Source: Halobellus litoreus (lineage in GTDB: Archaea; Halobacteriota; Halobacteria; Halobacteriales; Haloferacaceae). Taken from it: a DNA stretch of 64,000 bases. The stretch spans positions 682,001 through 746,000 of the forward strand of contig NZ_JANHAW010000002.1 of the NCBI RefSeq assembly GCF_024464595.1. The letters are read 5' to 3'. The notes under the pieces were generated by a model. It saw nothing but the letters and a program-made list of their open reading frames with translations. It was not told the DNA's origin and ran no database searches. A program made the translations under genes and the position numbers. Below, piece by piece: positions 8,326 to 16,717 of the stretch (within the stretch, counting starts at the first letter, position 1; the number at the start of each line of letters is the position of its first letter).

Positions 8326-8550
8326 ATGAGCCAGTTCACCGAGGAGGAACAGCGCATCGTCGCGTACCTCCGCGAGAGCGTCTCCGCCGGCGAGCGGTAT
8401 TTCCGAGCGAAGAACATCGCCGACGCCATCGGCCTCTCGGCGAAGCAGGTCGGCGTTCGACTCCCGCGACTCGCCGAGAAGTCCGAGGACGTCGAGATCG
8501 AGAAGTGGGGGCGCGCGCGCTCGACGACGTGGCGGGTCACCCGCAGCTGA
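8326..8550 (+). CDS. DUF7123 family small winged-helix protein
   Basis: A 74-residue basic-tailed helix-turn-helix protein. The fold is suggested by EEQRIVAYLRESVSAG (helix 1), YFRAKNIADAIGLSAKQVGVRLPRL, described here in parts as a helix-turn-helix with the recognition helix near AKQVGVRL, and a C-terminal wing ending in WRVTRS. A paralogue lies at 60548-60793 and shares the layout and the closing EKWG...TTWxVT pattern. Likely a small DNA-binding regulator; targets unknown. Confidence 0.75.
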   Translation: MSQFTEEEQRIVAYLRESVSAGERYFRAKNIADAIGLSAKQVGVRLPRLAEKSEDVEIEKWGRARSTTWRVTRS

Positions 8551-8663
8551 ACCGCTGAGAGCCCCCAGCGGCTGAGCCACTGGCTGGTGCCCCGCCGGTC
8601 GAGCGACCCCCGAACCGGATCGCGATTCAGGACCTTTTTTGTCTCTGCCTTCCAGGATCGCGT

Positions 8664-9095
8664 ATGACGGTACGCGTGCGGCGGGTATTCGAGTTCGACG
8701 CCCCGCCCGAGGACGTGTGGGACTTCATCTCCGACCCCTCGAAGCGAGCGGATTCGATCAGCGTCGTCGAGCGGTACGAGGTCGACGAGGAGACCGGCGA
8801 CGCGACGTGGCACGTCCGACTGCCGATCCCGTTCGTGAACTCGACGGCACGCGTCGAGACGAGTGACATCGCTCGCGACCCGCCGCGACACGTCAAGTTC
8901 GTCGGCAAGTCCTCGGTGCTGCGCGTCACCGGCGAGCACACGGTCGAGGCGGTCGACGGCGGCGCGCGCCTCGTCAACGAGTTCGTCGTCGACGGTCGAG
9001 TCCCCGGCGTCGAGCGGTTCTTCGAACGGAACCTCGACGCGGAGCTGGAGAACCTCGAACGCGCGCTCCGACGGGCGGTCGAATCCGACACGTAG
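8664..9095 (+). CDS. SRPBCC (CoxG-like) family protein
   Basis: A 143-residue START/Bet v1-like protein. The N-terminal VRRVFEFDAPPEDVWDFISD is the usual first strand and helix of the SRPBCC fold; the C-terminal long helix (VPGVERFFERNLDAELENLERAL) closes the hydrophobic cavity. CoxG-like members bind lipids or aid membrane and cofactor processes, but the ligand here cannot be told from sequence. It is monocistronic. The start ATG at 8664 follows a CGCGT context without an evident Shine-Dalgarno site. Confidence 0.75.
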   Translation: MTVRVRRVFEFDAPPEDVWDFISDPSKRADSISVVERYEVDEETGDATWHVRLPIPFVNSTARVETSDIARDPPRHVKFVGKSSVLRVTGEHTVEAVDGGARLVNEFVVDGRVPGVERFFERNLDAELENLERALRRAVESDT

Positions 9096-9408
9096 GGGCC
9101 GGGGGCGACCGCGCCGTCCCGGAGGGTTTATTGATACCCCGCCGTTATCCAGGTTTGCCGACGACCGACGCTTTTCTCGTCGAAGTCGGCACAGACCCGC
9201 CGCACACCGCCGCAGTGTTTCGGGGTCCGCTGCGGCTCACCGCGTCCAGCGCTCCCTCGTCCCGGAGAGGGAGTGTCTGCGCGCACCACTCCCGCCTCCG
9301 CCTTCGCGACCGCTGTACCCGAGCCGAACGCGTCGACGCCCCCCGTACTCGCTGTGCTGCCGTACGTATACTCGGCCGACCCACCACTGCGCTCGACTGA
9401 AATGACCG
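9096..9408. other. 313-base intergenic region with hairpins
   Basis: No convincing gene. A TTTATTGA element at about 9127-9134 could be a plus-strand TATA box. Downstream is a strong two-part hairpin: GCCGAC 9157-9162 with GTCGGC 9185-9190, enclosing CGACG 9166-9170 with CGTCG 9178-9182. Shorter hairpins follow (CCGCAG/CTGCGG near 9212-9237; CTCCCT/AGGGAG near 9250-9271). The short reading frames across it have random composition. A small RNA is possible but not demonstrated. Confidence 0.35.
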
Positions 9409-10212
9409 CTACGGCGACGACGCCCGCTTCTCGATCTCGCCTTTCAGGACGGCCGCGTCGAAGTCGTGGTCCGGACGGATGTTGACGAAGTCGAGAAATC
9501 GAGCGGCCGCGAGCAGTTCGTCGGGATCGAACGCCGTCGACGCCGCTTCGACGGTCCGCTTACCGCCGATCAGGGGTTCGAGCGCCCCCAGCGCGCACGC
9601 GACGTCGTATGACTTCGCGTCCGAGGCGTTTCCCTCCCGGACGTTCGTCGCGTCGATGAAGTAGATCTCCCCATCCAGAATGAGCACGTTCTCCGCCCGG
9701 AGGTCGCCGTGGAGGAGGTCGTGCTCGTGCATTCGCCGCAGCGACTCGAAGAGCGTCGGCGCGAGGTCCGCCTCGGCCGCCTCGTCGAGTTCGTCGAGCG
9801 TCCGAAAGTCCGGGAGGTACTCCAAGACGAGAATCCCGAGGCCGTCGAACTCGAACGCCTCGACCGGTTCGGGCGCGTTCAGTCCGACCTCCCGCATCCG
9901 ACTCGTCGCTTCGAGCTCGTGTCGGGCCATCTCGACCGGCGTCTCGAAGTGTTCGAAGAAACCCTCAGTCCCCGAGGAGAAGGCTCCGAGGTTCCGTCCC
10001 GTCGTGAACAGCGTGTGAACGATCGAGTTCTGTCGAGTGATGACCTTCACGAACCACCGGTCGTCGACCACCATCGGCGTCGAGAGCCAGTTGTCGGCGT
10101 CGAGAAAGCGCACCCGGATCTCCTCGCGGTCGTACCGGTCGCGGATCTCGCGGGCGACGGCCTCCAGTCGCGACCACTCGACGCGACCGCGCAGGAGACG
10201 CCGGAGTTCCAT
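9409..10212 (-). CDS. RIO-family atypical protein kinase
   Basis: A 267-residue protein with RIO1-like kinase motifs: the nucleotide-binding lysine in WFVKVITRQNS, the hinge-like GILVLEYLPDFRTL, the catalytic loop HEHDLLHGDLRAENVLI (catalytic Asp) and the metal-binding loop YFIDATNVREGNA in place of a DFG/ID.. motif. RIO kinases act in ribosome assembly or phosphorylate unknown targets; this one is shorter than Rio1/Rio2 and lacks an N-terminal winged helix, so it belongs to the haloarchaeal RIO-like group. Its substrate is not evident. Its neighbours share no operon with it. Confidence 0.8.
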   Translation of the reverse strand: MELRRLLRGRVEWSRLEAVAREIRDRYDREEIRVRFLDADNWLSTPMVVDDRWFVKVITRQNSIVHTLFTTGRNLGAFSSGTEGFFEHFETPVEMARHELEATSRMREVGLNAPEPVEAFEFDGLGILVLEYLPDFRTLDELDEAAEADLAPTLFESLRRMHEHDLLHGDLRAENVLILDGEIYFIDATNVREGNASDAKSYDVACALGALEPLIGGKRTVEAASTAFDPDELLAAARFLDFVNIRPDHDFDAAVLKGEIEKRASSP

Positions 10213-10327
10213 AGTCCGACGAACGGTCTCCGAGCGTATATACCGTCGGCTTCCGTGAGGTGCGAGAACGTCCGTCGCCCGTGGTGCCGGTTCCGCCTCG
10301 TGGCAGCCGTTGTCGCCGCCGGAGGCG

Positions 10328-10777
10328 CTATGCGTCGTCGCTTTCTTCGCTCCCGCGGACAGTGAGGACCGGGACCGACGACCGCCGGACGGTCCGTTCG
10401 GTCACGCTTCCCAGCAGGTACCGTTCGAGACCGGTGCGTCCGTGCGTCCCCATCACGATCAGGTCGCAGTCCTCGTCGGCGGCGTACTCAACGACGACGT
10501 CGTCGGGAATGCCCGGTTCGACGGCGGTGACGACGGTCACGCCAGCCGCCTCGGCGCGCTCGGCGACGGACTCGACCACCGACTCGGCGCGGTCGCGAAG
10601 CGTCTGCTGGACCTGCTCCGGGCTGATCGCGGGCGCGCTGTGGCTCACGTCCCGCGAGTCGACGACCGAGAGCACGTGCAGTTCGGCGTCGTATTGGGCC
10701 GCGATGTCGAGCGCGTGTTCGACCGCGCTGTCCGCACACTCGCTGCCGTCCGTCGGGATCAGAATACGATCGTACAT
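10328..10777 (-). CDS. Universal stress protein (UspA family)
   Basis: A 149-residue UspA-fold protein. It begins with the typical YDRILIPTDGSECADSAVEHAL and carries the ATP-binding loop near residues 112-130 (VMGTHGRTGLERYLLGSVTE), then the closing SSVPVLTVR strand. It therefore probably binds ATP. The C-terminal EESDDA tail is a halophilic extension. A single-domain member; its role in stress response is inferred from the family. Confidence 0.92.
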   Translation of the reverse strand: MYDRILIPTDGSECADSAVEHALDIAAQYDAELHVLSVVDSRDVSHSAPAISPEQVQQTLRDRAESVVESVAERAEAAGVTVVTAVEPGIPDDVVVEYAADEDCDLIVMGTHGRTGLERYLLGSVTERTVRRSSVPVLTVRGSEESDDA

Positions 10778-10943
10778 ACCAGACGGTTCACAGACCAGCG
10801 GTTAGACGTTTTGGATGCCTATCAACGGGCGGGAACGACCGAAAGACGGCGGCGAGTGCCGGTAGTCGACGACGACCGACCGGACGGGCGTAGCGACACC
10901 GAACCGGACAGCCGTAAGGAGACCGCCGGCAGCCGGCACCGAC

Positions 10944-12011
10944 TCACTCGCTCAGGCGCTCGGCGATCCGGCGGGCTCCCTCCGCCGGGGCCAGGTCCGG
11001 ACGGTCCGCGGAGAGACACTCGACGTCGCGATCGAGTTCTGCCGAGAGGCGCTCCTCGAAGACGTCGACGATGCCCGGGATACAGGCCATCCCGCCCGTG
11101 AGCACGATCGGCTTCGAGAGGGCCAGTTGGTACGGTTTCATATGGTCGTTCGCCAGTTGTGCCAGGAAGTTGTTGGCGACCTCGTCGACGGCGTCGTCGA
11201 CGTAGTCGTCGAGCGGCTCCATCACCGAGCGCTCGATGGTGAACTCGTGGGCGCCGCCGCCGGGCTGTTGGATCACGTCGGTGAAGGGGTCGAAATCGTC
11301 GAAGTCCGCGTGGTCCTCCTTGTACTCCCGGGCCGTCGTCAGGTCGATGTTGACGCGGCCCTGCGTCTCCTCCTCGACGGCGTTCGCGATCCGGCGATCG
11401 ACCTCGTTGCCGGTGACCGCGCCGGAGACGAACGGCGAGAGCTGTTCGCCGTGGCGGTACGCGGAGGCCTCGAGGTTCGTCGAACCCATATTGACCGCGG
11501 CGAACACCTCGTCGATCGCGTCGAGTCCGTCGCCGAAGGCAGGGATCGACCCGCACAGCGACTCCGGGAAGCTCCGGATCAGGGCGTCGCCGACGGAACT
11601 CTCCTCGATGACCCGCGTGAGGTTCCGAAGCCCGGGTTCGTTGTCGATCGTCGGAATCGCGTAGACGACGGCGCTGTCGGCGTCCAACCCCTCCGAGGAG
11701 ACGACTTCCTCGAAGAACTTCGCAGCGAGGTCGGCTCGGTCGTCGTCTTCGGGAAGGCCGGAACGGAGCATGTACTGCACTTTGTCCGGATACTCCTGTG
11801 CGGCCTGTTCCCCGAAGAGCACGCGCTCCTCACCGGTCAGCGCGTCCTCGAACGTCGCCAGGCACGTCAGCGTCCGAACCGTCTGAACCTCCCCGTCGCG
11901 GACGTACTGGAGGACCGTTCGCGTGCTGCCGAGTTTGACCCCGACGGGCGTCGGTCCCGCGGCCTGCTCGGTTTCCTCGCCGTCCGCAGAAGCGTCTTCG
12001 TCATCCGTCAT
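10944..12011 (-). CDS. volA: Actin-superfamily protein, volactin/salactin-like
   Basis: A 355-residue protein with the actin/Hsp70 ATPase layout: phosphate-1 loop VGVKLGSTRT (residues 23-32), phosphate-2 loop AAVNMGSTNLEA (171-182) and the adenosine-binding PIVLTGGMACIPG (301-313). The first 20 residues are an acidic tail. Haloarchaeal homologues (volactin in Haloferax, salactin in Halobacterium) form dynamic filaments; volactin is needed for disk-shaped cells. The assignment to volactin rests on fold, length and haloarchaeal context, not on an alignment. It lies downstream of arlD-like, cheD, cheC and cheY on the same strand, which places cell shape beside motility control. Confidence 0.75.
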   Translation of the reverse strand: MTDDEDASADGEETEQAAGPTPVGVKLGSTRTVLQYVRDGEVQTVRTLTCLATFEDALTGEERVLFGEQAAQEYPDKVQYMLRSGLPEDDDRADLAAKFFEEVVSSEGLDADSAVVYAIPTIDNEPGLRNLTRVIEESSVGDALIRSFPESLCGSIPAFGDGLDAIDEVFAAVNMGSTNLEASAYRHGEQLSPFVSGAVTGNEVDRRIANAVEEETQGRVNIDLTTAREYKEDHADFDDFDPFTDVIQQPGGGAHEFTIERSVMEPLDDYVDDAVDEVANNFLAQLANDHMKPYQLALSKPIVLTGGMACIPGIVDVFEERLSAELDRDVECLSADRPDLAPAEGARRIAERLSE

Positions 12012-12127
12012 AGGAGAGTCGAAGCAGAACGCACAAAAAATCCTGTTGGTGTCTCGATTGACAGGAGGTGCGCGACTGCGCCGGCCGCTGTCCCGCCGCT
12101 GTCTCGGTACCGCGGCTGATCCCCCGA

Positions 12128-13147
12128 CTACGTCATCGACGCGAGTCGGGCGATGTACACCAGGCTCAGGTGGTGATCGTCGACGTCGTACTCGGTCGTC
12201 TCCGACACCTCACCGGAGAAGCCGACCAGGTAGTCCTGGAGTTCGGCTTCCACGTCCGCGGTGAGCCACTCGACGGTGTGGTAGTACCGCAGCGCGTCCA
12301 TCGTCCGTTTGTACCCGCCCTTCAGGACGAGGAACTCCAGCCAGTCGAAGACGAGTCGTTCGGCGGCGTAGGCGTCGGGCAGCGATCCCAGGTACGGTTT
12401 CGAGAGCCCGCCGTCGGCCGCGGCGGTCTCGTGAACGAGGAGCTGTTCGAGCTGATTCTGTCGGAGCGCTTCGCCGGCGCGCCCGCGGGGCCGTTCGCGG
12501 ATCTCCGTGTCGAACTCGAATCGACCGACGTCGTCGGGGGAGTCGAACCCGAGACCGGACTCGCGTCGGCGACGCGAGTCGGATCGAGCCTCACGACCGC
12601 GGGACGGCTCGTCGCGACGACCGCCTCGTCGTCGGTCCTGGCCGACGCCGTCGAAGCCGAGATCACGGGCGATCTGATCGGCCAGAACGACTTCGTCGTG
12701 GCCGCGGGCGTGATCCGAGCCACCGCGTCGCGGCGGGCTCACGCCTTCCCGCGGACGGACTGAGACTTCTTCGTCCGCCGCGTCGCGGTCGGCGGACGGG
12801 CTGTTCCGTCGGCGGCGGTCGCTCCGTCCGTTCCGTCGGCTCTCCCCGCCACCGCCGCGCTCCCGATCGGTGGTTTCGTCGTTCGCTCGGCGGCCGCTGT
12901 CCTCGCGTTTTCGATCGGTGGATCGCTCGCTCCGCCTGCGGCCGTTCCGACGGACCGACTCGCCGCTCGACGGCGACTCGGATCGGCGACCGTCGCGCCG
13001 GTCGCGGCGTCGGCCGTCAGACCGCGTTCTCGGGGCGTCGTCCGCGTCGGCGGACCGTTCGTCGCCGTCGGAGCGACGCGCCCCCCGGCGTTCGTCTGCG
13101 ATTCGTCTGAGTTCTCGGAGGTCGTAGTCGTCGGGGTCGATTGTCAT
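12128..13147 (-). CDS. arlD: ArlD/FlaD-like archaellum accessory protein with Arg-rich tail
   Basis: A 339-residue protein. Residues about 253-339 match the FlaD/E (ArlD/E) domain: LPDAYAAERLVFDWLEFLV and YDVDDHHLSLVYIARLASM mark its two ends. Residues about 15-235 are a low-complexity, presumably disordered region dominated by Arg, Asp, Ser and Gly with repeated RRxDRR/RRSE patterns. ArlCDE proteins form the cytosolic switch complex linking CheF and CheY to the archaellum motor. The strongly Arg-rich linker is unusual in a halophile and contrasts with the acidic ArlCE of this window. It lies 174 bases downstream of cheD and 116 upstream of the actin-like gene. Confidence 0.8.
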   Translation of the reverse strand: MTIDPDDYDLRELRRIADERRGARRSDGDERSADADDAPRTRSDGRRRDRRDGRRSESPSSGESVRRNGRRRSERSTDRKREDSGRRANDETTDRERGGGGESRRNGRSDRRRRNSPSADRDAADEEVSVRPREGVSPPRRGGSDHARGHDEVVLADQIARDLGFDGVGQDRRRGGRRDEPSRGREARSDSRRRRESGLGFDSPDDVGRFEFDTEIRERPRGRAGEALRQNQLEQLLVHETAAADGGLSKPYLGSLPDAYAAERLVFDWLEFLVLKGGYKRTMDALRYYHTVEWLTADVEAELQDYLVGFSGEVSETTEYDVDDHHLSLVYIARLASMT

Positions 13148-13321
13148 TGCCTGGCTCCTGTGTCACGGCGACCGAGACGCCGCTGTCTCATCGTTCCGAA
13201 CATTCACAAGTGGATGTATAAACGTAGCCCCGGAATTATCAGAACAGATACCGAGTACTGGGAAGAGTACCTCGATACCGTCGGCGTCGAGCCGGCCCAC
13301 GGCGTCACCGGGTGGGGGATG

Positions 13322-13885
13322 CTAGATGACGTGGGTCTCGCCGTGGGCGCGACGGATCGAGAGCTCCGCCGTCTCCACGTCGAGCCTCAGCGAGCGGCCG
13401 TAATCCCCGCCGACGTCGGTGGCGACGAGCGGTATGCTATGAGCCTCGAGTGCCTCGCGGGTGGCCGCGACGTTCCGTTCACCGACCGCGCCGGCACTGG
13501 ACTCGAACTCGAACATCGCGCTCCCGCCGGCGACTCGCGCCTCGATTCGCGCCCGGTCCGCGCCGGCGTCGACCACCTCCCGAGCGAGCGCCGGGACCGC
13601 CGTGTCGACGTACTTCCACACGTCTGAGTTCGTGTCGTTCCCCCGCGTCCGCGTGCCGTCTCCGTGCGCTCCCGCCTCGGCCTCCGCACTCGCGGCTGGC
13701 AGCATCGCGTGGGCGAGGCCGGCGACACCCGCGTCGACGTCGGTGAGCGCGATCCCGACGCAGGAGCCGAGACCGCTGGTCACGAGCGTCGATCCCGCGT
13801 GCGCGACGGCGTGGTCGGCGACGCCGACTTTGATTCGCTCGGGTTCGGATCGGTCGTTCGATCGGTCGGTGGTGTAGACCTTCAT
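13322..13885 (-). CDS. cheD: Chemoreceptor glutamine deamidase CheD
   Basis: A 187-residue CheD homologue. The catalytic cysteine is in TSGLGSCVGIALTD and the catalytic histidine in GLAHAMLP; KYVDTAVPAL is a further family block. CheD deamidates glutamines of chemoreceptors and binds CheC, raising its CheY-P phosphatase activity. An insert of about 20 Gly/Thr/Asp-rich residues after HAMLP is a halophilic loop. The gene lies 86 bases after cheC on the same strand, consistent with the CheC-CheD pair being made together. Confidence 0.92.
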   Translation of the reverse strand: MKVYTTDRSNDRSEPERIKVGVADHAVAHAGSTLVTSGLGSCVGIALTDVDAGVAGLAHAMLPAASAEAEAGAHGDGTRTRGNDTNSDVWKYVDTAVPALAREVVDAGADRARIEARVAGGSAMFEFESSAGAVGERNVAATREALEAHSIPLVATDVGGDYGRSLRLDVETAELSIRRAHGETHVI

Positions 13886-13971
13886 GAGTACCTTCGAGGA
13901 GGATCGATCGACCGCGGGAAGACACGGCGGAAATTCACGGCGCTCGTCTCGAACAACGCTGTTTCACGGCG

Positions 13972-15204
13972 TCAGTTCGCCTCTGGTGCGAGTTGGTCGA
14001 ACGCGGCACGGAGTTCACGCTCGTCGGGTAGCGCGTAGATGTCGCAGGTGAACGTCTCGTCGGGGGTCGCGATCGCCGAGTCGATGAGGAACGCGTAATC
14101 CTGGGTCCGCGCGAGTTCCGTCACCAGCGGGTCGACGATCGCCGAGGCGATGTCGTCGACGTACCGCGGCGGCGAGATCTCGATCGTCGTCTCCAGGGCG
14201 TTCGCCCACCCGTCCAGGAAACCGGACGTGACGATGTTGCCGATCTCCTGGAGCGCGCTCTTCCGCATCGCCGGGTTCGACTCCATCCCCGGCATCAGCG
14301 CGTCGGCGACGCTCTCGGCGGACTCGGGGTCGAAGAGGATCGCGATGTACCCCGACGGCGTTCCGCTGAACTCCAGGACGACGCCGCGGCGGGCGTCGTC
14401 GGTCAGTTCCATCGGCACGCCCTCGACCGGAACGAAGCTCAACCGACTCACGTCGACGTTGGTGTCGATGCCGGTCATCGCGGTGAGATCCTCTGAAGCC
14501 TGTCCGGCCCCCTCCGAGATCATTTGCGAGAACGAGGTGAACGTCTCGACCGGGATCGCGTCCTCGGCGTTGCCGGCGACGTCGACGATGGTTTCGACCG
14601 ACTCCTGCGTCGGGAGCATGTAGATGTAGAACCCCGCCTCCTCGTCGATCGTCTCGAGGTGGTTTCGAAACGCGAGGACGTGATCGGCGTCGATCGTGGC
14701 GCTGGACGCGTCGGCTCCGTCGGCACCGGCTGGTTCGCCCGGGATCTCCTCGGGGCCGACGACGTCCTGCAGTGACCGCCCCGCGTCCAGTTCCACGTAG
14801 GTCGGCGTGGTGATGTCGATCGAGTCGCCGAGGAAGTCGGCCCAGCCGTCGATGAACCCGCCGAGCATAATGTTTCCGAGCTCCTTCAGTCCGCTCGTGG
14901 CGAGGTCGCTCTCGGGGTTGTCGGACGCGCCGGGAACGAGCGCGTCGACGAGCGAGACGGCACGCTCCCGATCGAACGCGAGGACGGTGTGGCCCTCGAT
15001 CGCTCCCGAGAACCCGATGTGAACGGAGACGAGATCGCGCTCGCGGAACTCCCGTTCGACGTCGGCACGGGTCGCCATCTCGACTTTCGTGACGGCCACC
15101 CGCGCGTCGAACCCGGTCAGCGTGGTGAGCGACCCCGCCGCCTCCTCGGCTCCCGAGTGGGCGAGCCGACTGAAGGTCCGAAGCGACTGGACGTCGAGGT
15201 TCAT
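13972..15204 (-). CDS. cheC: CheY-P phosphatase CheC, duplicated-domain form
   Basis: A 410-residue protein made of two CheC/CheX/FliY-type units. Each holds the phosphatase signature with paired Glu and Asn: SGLKELGNIMLGGFIDGW (unit 1, about residues 108-125) and SALQEIGNIVTSGFLDGW (unit 2). Single CheC proteins are about 200 residues and themselves pseudo-symmetric, so this is a doubled form; haloarchaea often carry such versions. CheC dephosphorylates CheY-P and partners CheD. The ATG at 15204 overlaps the cheY stop codon (ATGA), so cheY and cheC are translationally coupled. Confidence 0.9.
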   Translation of the reverse strand: MNLDVQSLRTFSRLAHSGAEEAAGSLTTLTGFDARVAVTKVEMATRADVEREFRERDLVSVHIGFSGAIEGHTVLAFDRERAVSLVDALVPGASDNPESDLATSGLKELGNIMLGGFIDGWADFLGDSIDITTPTYVELDAGRSLQDVVGPEEIPGEPAGADGADASSATIDADHVLAFRNHLETIDEEAGFYIYMLPTQESVETIVDVAGNAEDAIPVETFTSFSQMISEGAGQASEDLTAMTGIDTNVDVSRLSFVPVEGVPMELTDDARRGVVLEFSGTPSGYIAILFDPESAESVADALMPGMESNPAMRKSALQEIGNIVTSGFLDGWANALETTIEISPPRYVDDIASAIVDPLVTELARTQDYAFLIDSAIATPDETFTCDIYALPDERELRAAFDQLAPEAN

Positions 15205-15569
15205 GCTTCGACGCCCACCACATCGTCGATGGCTTCGAGGACGTTCGGCTTCTGGAACGGTTTCGTGATGTAGCCGTCGGCCCCCGCTTCGACCGCCTGT
15301 CGCATCTTCTCCTCCTGGCCGACGGAGGTGCACATAATCACCGAGGAGTCGGGATCGATCGATTTGATCTCCGAGGTCGCCTCGATGCCGTTGCGGATCG
15401 GCATCACGACGTCCATCGTGACCACGTCGGGATCGAGTTCCCGGTACAGTTCGACGGCCTCGACGCCGTTTTCCGCCTCGCCGACGACTTCGTGATCGTC
15501 CTCGAGCAACTGCTTCAGGAGGTTCCGCATAAACGCCGAGTCGTCCACGACCAGTACGGAGCGTGCCAT
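15201..15569 (-). CDS. cheY: Chemotaxis response regulator CheY
   Basis: A 122-residue stand-alone receiver domain. The acidic pocket Asp9/Asp10, phosphoacceptor Asp53 (VVTMDVVMP), switch Thr81/Ser82 and Lys103 (ITKPF) are all present. CheY-P acts on the archaellum switch through CheF and ArlCDE in haloarchaea. It is the first gene of the coupled cheY-cheC pair; no cheA histidine kinase is in the window, so the phosphodonor must be encoded elsewhere. Confidence 0.95.
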   Translation of the reverse strand: MARSVLVVDDSAFMRNLLKQLLEDDHEVVGEAENGVEAVELYRELDPDVVTMDVVMPIRNGIEATSEIKSIDPDSSVIMCTSVGQEEKMRQAVEAGADGYITKPFQKPNVLEAIDDVVGVEA

Positions 15570-15670
15570 ACTGTCACTTCCGACAAACGCTGTATAAACG
15601 CATCGTCCCCATTATCAGCGCTGATACGCGATAGGCCGGTCGAGACGGCGACGCACCCAGTGACGGACCC

Positions 15671-16237
15671 TCACTCGTTCGGCGGGATCTGGAACGGTTC
15701 GTCTCTGAGCGCTTCGATGAGGTCCGCGATCGAATCGTCCGGCGTGAGGTCGTGGTCGCGGAGGACCGCCGCCAGGGTATTTGCAGGGTACGTGACCGTC
15801 GTGTTCGACGCCAACAGGAGGATGCCGATCGCCTCGCTCGGCGACGCCTCCGTATCGATCTGTTCGACGTACCACGTGACTAGCTCCCCGAACGCCGCTG
15901 CGACGTCGTCGGTGAACTGCTCGTGTTGCGCGATGTCACCGTCGAAGGCGGCTGTGAGCCCCACGCCGTAGTCGGCGTCGCTCTCGGAGACGTATCGGGC
16001 CATCTGCTGTCGGGCGAGCGTCCCCCGGTCGTCGGACGGGACCTCGCCGTCTGAGTCGCCGTCGCCGTCGGAACCACCCGCCGACGGCGCGTCGTCGTTG
16101 TCGGTCGCGACGACGTACCGGCCGTCTGAAAGCTCTGCGACCCGCTCGGAACTGGTGTAATCCAGTTCGTCGGGCCGGACCACACCCTCCTCCTCGCGCG
16201 TCGGCGGCGCGTCCTCGGGAGGGTCCGCGGGAGCCAT
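15671..16237 (-). CDS. Uncharacterised haloarchaeal protein upstream of cheY
   Basis: A 188-residue acidic soluble protein I cannot assign with confidence; a DUF7500-type family is possible. Residues 1-75 are low-complexity (Asp, Gly, Ser rich). The C-terminal half appears folded and helical: a block LARQQMARYVSESDADYGVGL, given here only as a marker of the start of the folded part, then DDVAAAFGELVTWYVEQI and EAIGILLLASNTTVTYP. It precedes cheY by 101 bases on the same strand, which suggests a chemotaxis or motility link by position only. Confidence 0.6.
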   Translation of the reverse strand: MAPADPPEDAPPTREEEGVVRPDELDYTSSERVAELSDGRYVVATDNDDAPSAGGSDGDGDSDGEVPSDDRGTLARQQMARYVSESDADYGVGLTAAFDGDIAQHEQFTDDVAAAFGELVTWYVEQIDTEASPSEAIGILLLASNTTVTYPANTLAAVLRDHDLTPDDSIADLIEALRDEPFQIPPNE

Positions 16238-16378
16238 ACCACAGAGTGCCTCCGGCGCGATAATAAGGCCATCGCAGACGGGGGTATCGAGCGCGAGTAC
16301 ATGTGTGATATCAGTATCAATAGCGAAAGCGGACGACCGTCACATTCACGTAATTCCGGTTAGAACGTAGCGCTGTCT

Positions 16379-16717
16379 ATGGAGTCTGACAGGACGCTCG
16401 CCGCGCTCGGGAACGAGTACAATCCCGACATCCTGCGCGCCGCTGACGAGGCCCACTCTGCACAGGAGTTCAGCGAAATGCTCGACATCCCGATCGCGAC
16501 GTGTTACCGTCGGATCGAGGAACTCACGGGTGCCGGACTGCTCGAACTGCACGACCGCGTCCTCTCGGACGAACACCGCCGAACGAACGTGTACCGCCGC
16601 GACATCGACGAGATCGTCATCAGTTTCGACGAGAACGAGCTCAACATCCAGGTGACCGAGCGCCCGGAAGTGAAGAACAAACTCGACGACGTCTGGCGGA
16701 AGATATCACAGGAATAG
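16379..16717 (+). CDS. Winged-helix transcriptional regulator beside the archaellin genes
   Basis: A 112-residue protein with an ArsR-type winged helix: AQEFSEMLDIPIATCYRRIEEL, of which the recognition helix is IATCYRRIEEL, then the wing GAGLLELHDRV. The C-terminal 40 residues (DEIVISFDENELNIQVTER) may be a dimerisation strand-helix unit. It is the first plus-strand gene before the two archaellins and is separated from them by 350 bases that hold direct and inverted repeats, so it is a reasonable candidate to control them; this is inference. Confidence 0.8.
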   Translation: MESDRTLAALGNEYNPDILRAADEAHSAQEFSEMLDIPIATCYRRIEELTGAGLLELHDRVLSDEHRRTNVYRRDIDEIVISFDENELNIQVTERPEVKNKLDDVWRKISQE

